Part shown: in pieces, positions 1 to 6,953 of the stretch
Layout of the letters: each line of letters opens with the position of its first letter
Numbering within the stretch: the first letter of the stretch is position 1
NCBI GenBank assembly: GCA_007748055.1
Contig: CP036279.1
Coordinates: 5,952,001-6,016,000, forward strand
Direction: 5' to 3'
DNA length: 64,000 nucleotides
DNA from: Kolteria novifilia
Lineage (GTDB): Bacteria > Planctomycetota > Planctomycetia > Kolteriales > Kolteriaceae
Translations under genes and position numbers: made by a program
The notes under the pieces: model-generated
Seen by the model: only the letters and a program-made list of their open reading frames with translations
Database searches by the model: none
What the model was told of the DNA's origin: nothing

Positions 1-1
1 G

Positions 2-376
2 GAAACACTCGACAGCTTGCCTGTGAAAGCCGAGAGTGGGCAGCTAAGGATCAAGGGTGATGCGATAGTCGAAGGGACGATTACTGCCAAGACAATTTCA
101 GCCGTTAACGGAAAGGTTAGACTTCATACCACCGATGATGGAGGCAGTGGTCGAATCACGATTCTTGGTCGACTAGATATTCTTGACAGCAAAACCGAGA
201 AGCCTCGGATCATTCTCAACCCAAAGCTCGGAGGCGATACCTTCTTAGGACTGTATGACAACAAAGGCCATCAACGTCTCACGGCGGTCTACTGGAGCAA
301 GGGGGACTTTCCTGCAATTCATTTCTATGACGGCAAGAATCCGAAAGCATTTGATACATTGCCCAAACGCAAATAG
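2..376 (+). CDS. Hypothetical protein, C-terminal part, cut by the window edge
   Basis: The frame is open to the left edge, so the gene starts outside the window. The first in-frame start inside it is a TTG at 17, which need not be the real start. The visible part is about 120 residues, soluble and beta-rich in appearance, with repeated short segments such as GDAIVEGTITAKTI and GRITILGRLDIL that resemble stacked beta-strand turns, and a basic end (LPKRK). There are no cysteines, membrane segments or known catalytic motifs. I do not recognise the family. It ends 88 bases before the left end of the IS5-family element. Confidence 0.45.
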   Translation, partial: ETLDSLPVKAESGQLRIKGDAIVEGTITAKTISAVNGKVRLHTTDDGGSGRITILGRLDILDSKTEKPRIILNPKLGGDTFLGLYDNKGHQRLTAVYWSKGDFPAIHFYDGKNPKAFDTLPKRK

Positions 377-464
377 CCTGATGCCGTCAATGGTGATGCT
401 GTCTTGATCGCTTCTAAGAACCTATGTAAAGAGTTGAGTGAACTCACCCAGGAGACGAAAAAGG

Positions 465-480
465 CTAGGCTTCGTCTCAA
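465..480 (+). repeat. Left terminal inverted repeat of the IS5-family element
   Basis: This pairs with 1403-1418, with a single mismatch (C here, T in the complement of the right end). Nearly the same sequence bounds the 166-bp element at 52103-52268. Confidence 0.85.
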
Positions 481-555
481 ATGTGATATTGCCATGAATT
501 GAGTCGCGTGCGAGCTTACAGCCGGATGAACGGTTCAGCCAAGGAAGGCACAACG

Positions 556-1406
556 ATGGCTCGCTTACTGTTGAGTGATGACGAATGGGAAATGATCGCG
601 GATGTCTTTCCGAAACCGAAGGTGATGGGACGACCTCAACGCGATCCTCGCATGATCGTTGACGGAATTCTCTGGATTCTAAGAGCTGGCTCGCCGTGGC
701 GTGATTTGCCTGAAGAGTTCGGGCCTTGGCAGACCGTCTGGAGAAGGTTCGATCAATGGAACTCCGATGGGACGCTCGACGAGGTGTTGCGACGTTTGCA
801 GAGCGCCTTTGTCGATCTCGGAGAAATCGACCACGAGTTGTGGTGCATCGACGGGACGATCGTGCGGGCTCACCGCTGTGCTGGCGGTGGCGGCAGAAAG
901 GGGATCCCGACGAGCCCGCTGACCACGCGTTAGGCCGTTCTCGCGGGGGATTCTCGACCAAGATCCACATTCTCTGCGATGGCCACGGCCATCCGTTGCA
1001 CTTCTCGCTGACGGCGGGCCAAGTGCACGAATCGACCGTGGTCGACACGCTGCTGGAAGGAGTCGACGCGACGTTGTGTGATGGTGACGGCGAGCCGGTG
1101 GCTTGGCCTGTCGCCCTCGGTGGAGACAAAGGATACCGCGCGGACTGGATCGATGAATATCTGCTCGGTCTAGAGATCGTTCCGGTGATCCCTTCCAAGG
1201 AAAACGAAGATCGCGACGCGCGCCCAGTTGCCTTCGATCGCGAGGCGTATCGACGCCGCAATATCGTCGAACGCCTCATCGGCTGGCTCAAAGAAAGCCG
1301 CCGCGTCTTCTCGCGCTTCGAAAAGACCGCTAAGAACTTCGGTGGCATGGTGAAGATGGCCTTCATCCAACGATACCTCTGGTGTGATCTCCAATACGAG
1401 TATTGA
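556..1406 (+). CDS. IS5-family transposase made by -1 frameshifting (orfA 556-933, orfB frame to 1406)
   Basis: This is the DDE transposase of the surrounding element. OrfA begins MARLLLSDDEWEMIADVF and carries the N-terminal helix-turn-helix-like DUF4096 region and the first catalytic Asp (CIDGT). OrfB continues with GGFSTKIH, the second Asp region (GDKGYRAD) and the catalytic Glu region (NIVERLIGWLKESRRVF). The frames overlap. A -1 slip at A-AAG-GGG (897-903) joins them into a product of about 283 residues, the normal size for this group. Both halves lack internal stops or other damage, so the element looks potentially active. In the IS427 group such frameshifting is the usual expression mode, so I read this as programmed rather than as decay. 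Confidence 0.85.
897..903 (+). other. Candidate programmed -1 frameshift site AAAGGGG in the transposase
   Basis: In the orfA frame the bases read A AAG GGG, an X-XXY-YYZ heptamer. After slippage the reading continues GDPDEPADHALGRSRGGF, the expected IS5 sequence. Without slippage orfA stops at 933. Confidence 0.7.
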
Positions 1407-1418
1407 GACAAAGCCTAG
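1403..1418 (-). repeat. Right terminal inverted repeat of the IS5-family element
   Basis: Reads TTGAGACAAAGCCTAG on the plus strand, the complement of 465-480 with one difference. It overlaps the last bases and stop codon of the transposase frame. Confidence 0.85.
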
Positions 1419-1447
1419 ATTCGTTTCCCTTGTGAGGAGGTTGTCTC

Positions 1448-1934
1448 GTGTTCTCATTCTCCAGGATTGAAGTCGTTGCAGGTGCTTTCCTGCTACTTTC
1501 GTTGAATTTGCTTGTGGGCTCCGATTACCCTGCTGCGCTCTCGGCGACGGAGGAATCTCGCCTGATTGGTGGTTTCTGTAAGTGCTGCGAGACGACCCCA
1601 AGGGAATGCGACAGGTGTCTTCCGCCTTCTGACTGCCAGTGGTACCAAGCGGGCGCGACCGTTCCAGGGGGGGGTCACAGCAGGCACTGCAGGGTGCTAT
1701 TTTCTCCATAATGGAGACGATGGATGCTCGCAATCCGGCAATCGCAAGTTCTGCAAGAGAAGTATTCGGCATCTATTGGGGACGTGCAGCGAAACCGGTG
1801 GAGCGGCCTGCGGGACTGTTGAACTCGCCGAGGTGGAACATCAGGTTGACCCAATGACCGGAGTGAACATTTGTAATAGGCTTTGCACTCCAACGGAGAG
1901 AAGCTGTCGGAATTGCAGCGGAACTAATTGCTAA
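1448..1934 (+). CDS. Cysteine-rich secreted protein, frameshifted at a G8 tract
   Basis: A GTG start at 1448 follows a strong ribosome site (GAGGAGG at 1434-1440). The first frame has a hydrophobic N-terminal segment (VVAGAFLLLSLNLLVG), a short polar stretch ending in ESRLIGG, then FCKCCETTPRECDRC. This frame ends at 1711. The rest of a plausible protein is in another frame: it continues with cysteine-spaced segments such as GCYFLHNGDDGCS, ends CSGTNC and stops at 1934. The switch falls at eight consecutive G at 1667-1674. Removing one G joins the frames into about 161 residues with 16 cysteines, all after the Gly-Gly. It is a frameshift mutation, a phase-variable tract or a sequencing error. 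It is the first gene of an operon with the genes at 2132 and 3545. I do not recognise a family. Confidence 0.6.
1667..1674 (+). repeat. G8 homopolymer at the frame break of the cysteine-rich gene
   Basis: Eight G in a row lie exactly where the open frame must change from the 1448 frame to the frame ending at 1934. Seven G would give one intact gene. Confidence 0.75.
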
Positions 1935-2131
1935 TCTCTTCATTCATGGTGACGTGCCACGTGTGCGAATCTACTGATTTGCTCTCTTGTGTCGCAATGG
2001 TCGCTGCGTTCTGCCTCTGCTGTCGCGAGGCCTTCCTCGATACCATGATTCCGAAGTGTTTCGCTCAAACGTTGCCGGTTATAATTGCGTTTCCTTCCGG
2101 ATAGGATTCCTTTTTCCTGTAGGGTCTTCCT

Positions 2132-3541
2132 GTGCGACTCTTGTCATTTTCCCCGTTGCTTGGCCTGATCGCAGCGATATCTCTTTTCGTTGGCAGCGCA
2201 AGTGCATTGGATCAGTTTGATGCTCTAAAAAAGTCTTATGACCAGCGGATTCAGCGGCTGATGCCGATAAAGGTCCGATGCCGTCACTCGGTCGATCGGA
2301 CTACTGATGTGAAATCGCTACAGCGGAGGCTAAAGGAAGCCCGAAAGAGTTTCGAGGAGACGGGACAAGGCTCCCTTAATGAGCGAAATATGAAGAGGCA
2401 GCTGGGCAGGCGGATCGCTTCTTTAGAGATGCAGCTTGCCTATCCTGTGCAGGCCCAGGTCTTCAACTACGAGTTTGTCACGGACGGCCGTTCAATGCAA
2501 TTGCGATTCGAGGAAGATGAAGGCGAGACGCTTCCTCCCGGACTTCCTGTGCCAAACGTCAATTCGCTCATCGAATTCTATGCGAGTATCGGTGTCTACT
2601 CATTTGACTCGACAGCGGTTGAATGGCCATATCGCCTTTGGTCTGGCGAAACGGACGGTATTCTAACCGGGCAGGTCGGGAAAGCGCCTATGTTCTACGG
2701 ACCATTTCTCTTTCCTCCTGTCGGCGAAATTCGAGCGGAATGGGCGGACTCTGACATGTTCTGCAGTGTCGACAGGTTTATGTCGAGCGACTCCGACGAA
2801 ATGAGCAATGGGCGAAAAGCGACCCCTGACCCTACTCTCATCGTTTTCGCAAAGCTGCTCACGGAGTCTCAAAGTAAAATTCAAATTGATGGCATTTCAG
2901 GCATGCTCCGAGATGAGGTATTTCAAGAGGCCTACTTTTTGGAAAAGTCAGGACGTCTCGTCCGGCTCGAGACACGCCGAAGGAGGTTTCTCGACGGAGT
3001 TCTCCTGAATGCTGATTTTCCTGAGCTACTGGAGAGCACCGAGGTCAAATACTCGGATCGCGGGGTTAACGACTATCCGTCCGAAGTTGTCACGAAGAAG
3101 TACCAGCCGGATGTTGCCGGATTGAAACTGCCGAAGTTCTCACACTACGCTCGCGGCGGAATGTTCGACATCCCTGTCAAGACCGTTTCGAATTCCACGG
3201 TCGAGTATTTGTACATTGAGGCTGGCTACACTGTGAGCGATAGCGAGTTTTCGTTGCAGTTCCCTAAGGGAACACACTACATCGATCGAGCAGTCGACAA
3301 CGTTCCCCTTGTGGAAGGAATGTCAGCAGAAGAGATCCGTAATCAGATCGCGAAGGAGTTGAAAGAGCGCGCGGAGCACCAAAAGGCAATTGAAGAAATG
3401 AAGTTGTCAGATACGAGGATTGGACCAGACACCTTAAAAGTGACTGACTGGGGAAGGAATCTTCTCCTAATAAACGTTATCGGGCTTATTCTTGTTGGGG
3501 CGGTACTGTTGGCAGCTCGACGCTTTTCACGGAAGGACTGA
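2132..3541 (+). CDS. Hypothetical exported protein with a C-terminal membrane anchor
   Basis: 469 residues from a GTG start preceded by AGGG. The N-terminus is a clear signal peptide (LLGLIAAISLFVGSASA before LDQFD). It is followed by a helical, charged segment (about residues 25-100), a long beta-type region, and one C-terminal membrane helix (about 440-462, LLLINVIGLILVGAVLLAA) ending in the basic tail RRFSRKD. The bulk should therefore lie outside the cytoplasmic membrane. No catalytic motif is visible and I do not recognise the family. It sits between the cysteine-rich gene and the C39-like peptidase gene, 3 bases from the latter, so all three are probably co-transcribed. Its base composition is visibly lower in GC than genes after 6950. 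Confidence 0.75.
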   Translation: MRLLSFSPLLGLIAAISLFVGSASALDQFDALKKSYDQRIQRLMPIKVRCRHSVDRTTDVKSLQRRLKEARKSFEETGQGSLNERNMKRQLGRRIASLEMQLAYPVQAQVFNYEFVTDGRSMQLRFEEDEGETLPPGLPVPNVNSLIEFYASIGVYSFDSTAVEWPYRLWSGETDGILTGQVGKAPMFYGPFLFPPVGEIRAEWADSDMFCSVDRFMSSDSDEMSNGRKATPDPTLIVFAKLLTESQSKIQIDGISGMLRDEVFQEAYFLEKSGRLVRLETRRRRFLDGVLLNADFPELLESTEVKYSDRGVNDYPSEVVTKKYQPDVAGLKLPKFSHYARGGMFDIPVKTVSNSTVEYLYIEAGYTVSDSEFSLQFPKGTHYIDRAVDNVPLVEGMSAEEIRNQIAKELKERAEHQKAIEEMKLSDTRIGPDTLKVTDWGRNLLLINVIGLILVGAVLLAARRFSRKD

Positions 3542-4163
3542 AGCATGTTGGCTTTGCTTCTATTTTCGGTCCTTAATGCAGCAGACGGCTCCGCGCCACT
3601 ACCTGGCTGTGGTCCAGCTTCTCTATATGGAGCTTTGCAGCAACTCGGACTTTCCTTGTCAATCAAAGATGTCGAAGGCCGTGTCCTTGATCTCTATCCC
3701 GATGCCGATCTCTCATCACTTAGCATTGGACAGCTTCGGGAGGTCGCTACCAGTTTTGGTGTCACCGCGCAAAGTGTCAATCTCACAGGGCATCCGCTTA
3801 ACAGTTCGCATGTCCCCGCGATCATTTATCTATCGCCGCATCATTTTGGAAGGAGAGCTGACGAGCCAGGGCACTATGTGCTCGTTACTTCTGTGGATGG
3901 CGATAGTGTCGAAGCAAGGGACTTTTCAACATTAGACTCGCGCACATACGTGTCGCGTAGAAGACTTCTAGAGATCTGGGACGGGAGGTGCCTCTTGCTC
4001 CGCCCGAGAGGCATCAACTGGTCATGGTTGTTCGGTATTGTTTCACTCGTGATCGGCGTGAGCCTTCTCGGTTGCCGTCGAGTTGTATTGCGCCCAATCA
4101 AGGATCGACTTCGTGCAGTCGGCCTGATTTGCCTTTCAGTGGCACTATTCGTTGGCTGTACTA

Positions 4164-4171
4164 AAGAAATT
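4164..4171 (+). repeat. 8-bp target duplication, left copy (AAGAAATT)
   Basis: Identical to 5746-5753 and directly abutting the left end of the ISL3 element; 8 bp is the usual ISL3 target length. Confidence 0.85.
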
Positions 4172-5745
4172 GCCTCGTCTTCAGAATTTGTGGGTCGATG
4201 GTGGCTCGGGGAGGTTGCCGAGATTGTGATAGAGAGCGTATTTGAGGGTGTTGGGGTCGCGAAAGCCGTAGGATCGGCGGGTCGTCAATTTGACCTTCAG
4301 ATTCATTCCCTCGACGGCGCCCGCGGAAATCTCTCCTTTTGCCTCGAACCAATTGAAGATCTGCTCGGCGTGACGCTCGAGGGTTCGTGCCAGGTTGCGC
4401 ATCGGTTCGATCCGTGTGCTCAAGGCCCGATCGAGCCACTCCTGGAAGAAGGATCCGATCCGCCAGGGAGCCTTGTAGTCCCAAAGCCGCTGGAAGTCTT
4501 CCTTCATCAGGTAGCACTTGACCGTCCTGAGGTTGTGCGTCAACAACTCGTTGAGACGAAGGACCTCCTTGCGTTTGAGGTTGCCGCGACGCTTGAGCAG
4601 CAGCCAACGCGTCCGCTTGAGCACCTCGAAGCCCTTGCGTTTGAGTTCGCGTGCCTCCTGGGCCCGCACCTTGTCGATCGCCTTGTTGAACAACTGCATG
4701 ATGTGGAAGCGGTCGAGAATGTGCAGGGCCCCATTGGCCTCGCGAGCGATGACCGACAGGTAGGCTTTCCACATGTCGCTGCAGATGTACTTCAGCCGCT
4801 CGGTTCGCCGCCTGCCGAAGAAGCGAAAGAAACGACCGAGCGTCTCCTTGGTCCGGTCTTGCCCGACCCAAAGCAGACGACGCGATCCGCGGTCGATCTG
4901 ATAGACCAGGGTGAAGTACTGATGCCCCTTGCGGTAGGCGACCTCGTCGATGCCGATCGCCTCGATCCCTTCCAGCTCGCGATGGCGGATTCCCCAGCAA
5001 ACCGCCATTTTCACCGCACGAAAGACGGTGTGCCAACTCGTGCCGAAGATCTCGGCGGTCTCACGCCAGCTCAAGCGTTTGGCCCAACGGGCCAGGAACC
5101 ATTGGAAGCTCGACGTCGTTCGCTCCTTGCCCGACGCCCAGGGAATGCGTTCCACCTTCACCCCGCAAGCAGGGCATGCGACCCGCCGCGCCGCGTAGAC
5201 GAACCAGACCGCCAGGCCCCACAACGGCACGTGCTGAAAACGGCGTTCCGGCAAGTGGTCGTACGTGCCGCCACGATTCCCGCAACCCGAACAGATCGGC
5301 CGGCTGCGACGCCGTGGGCGAACCCGAACCAGCAGTCCCTCTTTCGACGAATCGGCCCAAGCCGCCGATTCGTAGACGAAACTCCCGTGACGCTCCAAGG
5401 CGTTGAGGATAACCTGAAGTCGCATCCCGTCTCTCGCGGCTGGCGTTTGAAGAAGTCCTTGCAAACTCCATCATGCGCCCCTCGAGAGCGGGATGCTCTT
5501 TTTTGGCCTCCTGCCGACTTCTCTCCTTTCCGCTTGACCAGTGGAACATCCTCCCCGCCAACGGCCAAGGAGGAGTCTTTGCCGGGCGACCGAAGCCGAG
5601 CCACGATGGCGAGGATGCAGGGCGAGCGAAGCGAGAAGACCAGGCAAAGCAGCAGCCGGACGCGGCCCTTGGCATACGGCGGTAACCTCCACTACCAAGC
5701 GGAACGGAGAAGACACTCACCACCCACAGATTTGGCAATAGAGCC
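4172..5745 (-). mobile_element. ISL3-family insertion sequence, complete, 1574 bp
   Basis: The ends are imperfect inverted repeats of 24 bases (about 16 matching): left begins GCCTCGTCTTCAG and the right end reads inward as GGCTCTATTGCCA, both reaching TGTGGGT. An exact 8-bp direct repeat flanks the element. It carries one ISL3 transposase on the minus strand and about 320 bases of non-coding leader at its right side. The intact duplication and unbroken transposase suggest a recent insertion. Confidence 0.88.
4181..5425 (-). CDS. ISL3-family transposase
   Basis: 414 residues if it starts at MRLQVILNALERHGSFVY, the usual ISL3 N-terminus; an upstream in-frame start at 5464 adds 13 residues. 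An N-terminal zinc finger (CSGCG then CPACG) is followed by a helix-turn-helix-like segment (LSWRETAEIFGTSWHTVFRAV). The DDE catalytic domain has GIDEVAYRKGH (first Asp), CSDMWKAY (second Asp) and AGAVEGMNLKVKLTTRRSYGFR (Glu). No stops or deletions are seen. It lies inside and antisense to the C39-like peptidase gene. Confidence 0.93.
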   Translation of the reverse strand: MRLQVILNALERHGSFVYESAAWADSSKEGLLVRVRPRRRSRPICSGCGNRGGTYDHLPERRFQHVPLWGLAVWFVYAARRVACPACGVKVERIPWASGKERTTSSFQWFLARWAKRLSWRETAEIFGTSWHTVFRAVKMAVCWGIRHRELEGIEAIGIDEVAYRKGHQYFTLVYQIDRGSRRLLWVGQDRTKETLGRFFRFFGRRRTERLKYICSDMWKAYLSVIAREANGALHILDRFHIMQLFNKAIDKVRAQEARELKRKGFEVLKRTRWLLLKRRGNLKRKEVLRLNELLTHNLRTVKCYLMKEDFQRLWDYKAPWRIGSFFQEWLDRALSTRIEPMRNLARTLERHAEQIFNWFEAKGEISAGAVEGMNLKVKLTTRRSYGFRDPNTLKYALYHNLGNLPEPPSTHKF

Positions 5746-5753
5746 AAGAAATT
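5746..5753 (+). repeat. 8-bp target duplication, right copy (AAGAAATT)
   Basis: Identical to 4164-4171. Removing the IS plus one copy restores the reading frame of the interrupted gene. Confidence 0.85.
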
Positions 5754-5963
5754 GAGAATGCGCCGCTGACAGCCCAAAAGGCTTTCTTCAATTTGGGCCC
5801 CATCGATCGTGGAGACAAGTGCCGCGCCCTATTCGAGCTTGAAGCATGGAGTCGTAGCGAAGTGGAAGTCACGGGCTTGGCTAGGTCGTGCTCTTGCATT
5901 GTGACTTCAAATGATTTGCAAGGCATAGCTGAGTATTGCTGCCGCGATCTGTCGCTCAACGAC

Positions 5964-5988
5964 AAGGCCGCCATCGAAGGGCGGCCTT
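5964..5988 (+). terminator. Hairpin at the end of the interrupted operon
   Basis: AAGGCCGCC and GGCGGCCTT form a 9-bp stem with a 7-base loop. There is no clear T run after it, so factor-independent termination is uncertain. It overlaps the last codons of the restored peptidase frame, which may mean that the present stop at 6006-6008 is not the original one. Confidence 0.45.
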
Positions 5989-6078
5989 CGGTGTCATCTG
6001 GAGGATAACTCCAGTATCCTTCTCTGAGTGACTATAGCGTGGGTCTGGGGCCACGGTCCAGTAGTCGCCATTGGGAAA

Positions 6079-6762
6079 ATGCCTAGGGAGAACTCTGCCG
6101 TGAGCGAGGGCGAGGAAGAGCTGCCAGAAGAACTGCCGTCTGAAAGTGAATATGTTAGGCGGGCCAAAGAAGAAGAAAGCCGCAAGGAAGAGGAGAGAAA
6201 GAAGGCGGCTGCTGAGGTTATCGACTGGGCCATCAGGTATTGCGAAACATGCATACAGCATAATCGGACACGCTACTTAGTGATGATGACCATTACGATG
6301 ATCGTCTTGTTGGTGGCGATTGCTGGGCTAATGGCTTTGGGATACCTTTCTTGCGTCTATGGAGACACCACCGTAAAAGGAGTGGTAGATCAGAAAAGCA
6401 GTGAGCCGGCCTTTGGGTTCAAGGCCGAGTACTGGGTCGGCCTTGGCTTTGTGTCCTTCTTTGTGTTTGCTATATCAATTCTAATGTCTTTGTGCAGGTC
6501 ATGCCTGAACGAGATCTCAAAGTACGAATACTTCGCTATTGGGTTCATGCGAATAAAGATTACTGCCGAAGCTTATAACCAATTATTTCAAGAGGAAGCA
6601 CGTGATGCACTTACTGGAGGTGCGTTTATTGTTCCACAGAAGACAGGGTTGTTCTCTCGTGGCAAGGTCGAAAGTCCGTTGCCGGGACATCCCGCGTCGG
6701 ACGTCGTCACATCCATATTGAATAAGATACTCGACAAAGTAAGCGTTGATGTAAGGGGCTAA
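6079..6762 (+). CDS. Hypothetical two-helix membrane protein
   Basis: 227 residues from the ATG at 6079; an in-frame GTG at 6028 would add 17. The first 60 residues are very acidic, then charged (repeats of E and K), and probably coiled. Two membrane helices follow (about residues 74-97, VMMTITMIVLLVAIAGLMAL, and about 125-145, VGLGFVSFFVFAISILMSL) with a short loop between. The C-terminal 80 residues are probably cytoplasmic. There is no recognised domain. It belongs to the low-GC block at the left of the window and converges with recG. Confidence 0.65.
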   Translation: MPRENSAVSEGEEELPEELPSESEYVRRAKEEESRKEEERKKAAAEVIDWAIRYCETCIQHNRTRYLVMMTITMIVLLVAIAGLMALGYLSCVYGDTTVKGVVDQKSSEPAFGFKAEYWVGLGFVSFFVFAISILMSLCRSCLNEISKYEYFAIGFMRIKITAEAYNQLFQEEARDALTGGAFIVPQKTGLFSRGKVESPLPGHPASDVVTSILNKILDKVSVDVRG

Positions 6763-6769
6763 GCCAAGC

Positions 6770-6930
6770 AGGGTGTGTCTTGACCCATCTTCGTTGCTCT
6801 GCGAACTCAAAGTCTCTGCACAAGCCATCGGCGCCAAAACGATTGAATACTCGCAGAGGCGAACGGAGCGAGAGTTGGCTCGCCAAGAGCCTCCGAGACA
6901 AGAGTGGTGTGGGTCAAGACCCACCCTACG
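6770..6930. repeat. Pair of inverted palindromic repeats flanking about 120 bp (BIME-like)
   Basis: A full palindrome at 6909-6930 (stem GTGGGTC/GACCCAC, tail CCTACG) faces a partial reverse-orientation copy at 6770-6787 (AGGGTGTGTCTTGACCCA). The pair fills the gap between two convergent genes. It is a member of the tailed palindrome family seen five more times in the window. Confidence 0.65.
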
Positions 6931-6953
6931 TTGTGAGAGATCACCTACAGGCC

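Larger units (their letters stand above)
465..1418 (+). mobile_element. IS5-family (IS427-type) insertion sequence, complete
   Basis: The element is bounded by 16-base inverted ends (465-480 and 1403-1418) that match at 15 of 16 positions; both outer ends read CTAG. The left inner end reads GGCTTCGTCTCAA and the right is its near-complement. CTAG or its central TA is the likely duplicated target, as in IS5-family elements that target YTAR sites. The body carries one transposase in two overlapping frames. The right end lies only about 13 bases before the strong ribosome site of the cysteine-rich gene at 1448. Confidence 0.85.
3545..6008 (+). pseudogene. C39-like cysteine peptidase with DUF1573-like C-terminus, split by an ISL3 element
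   Basis: The 5' part (3545-4171, start after GGAAGGA) encodes 209 residues. It has a papain-like C39 domain with the Cys motif PGCGPASLYGALQQLG, the His motif HYVLVTSV and Asp in ARDFS. Two hydrophobic segments follow; the second (LICLSVALFVGC) also resembles a lipobox. Insertion 4172-5745 interrupts it. Joining the flanks at one copy of the 8-bp duplication keeps the frame and adds 84 residues, including FFNLGPIDRGDKCRALFELE and GLARSCSCIV, which resemble the start of a DUF1573 domain. The restored protein would be 293 residues, ending in a palindrome at 5964-5988. It may originally have been two fused functions. As it stands, the frame runs into the IS and yields a long junk tail to 5755. 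Confidence 0.75.

Noticed and set aside
4181-5464. Long plus-strand peptidase reading frame running to 5755 as a 736-residue protein
   Set aside because: Everything after 4171 in that frame is antisense IS sequence; the true gene continues only after removing the IS.
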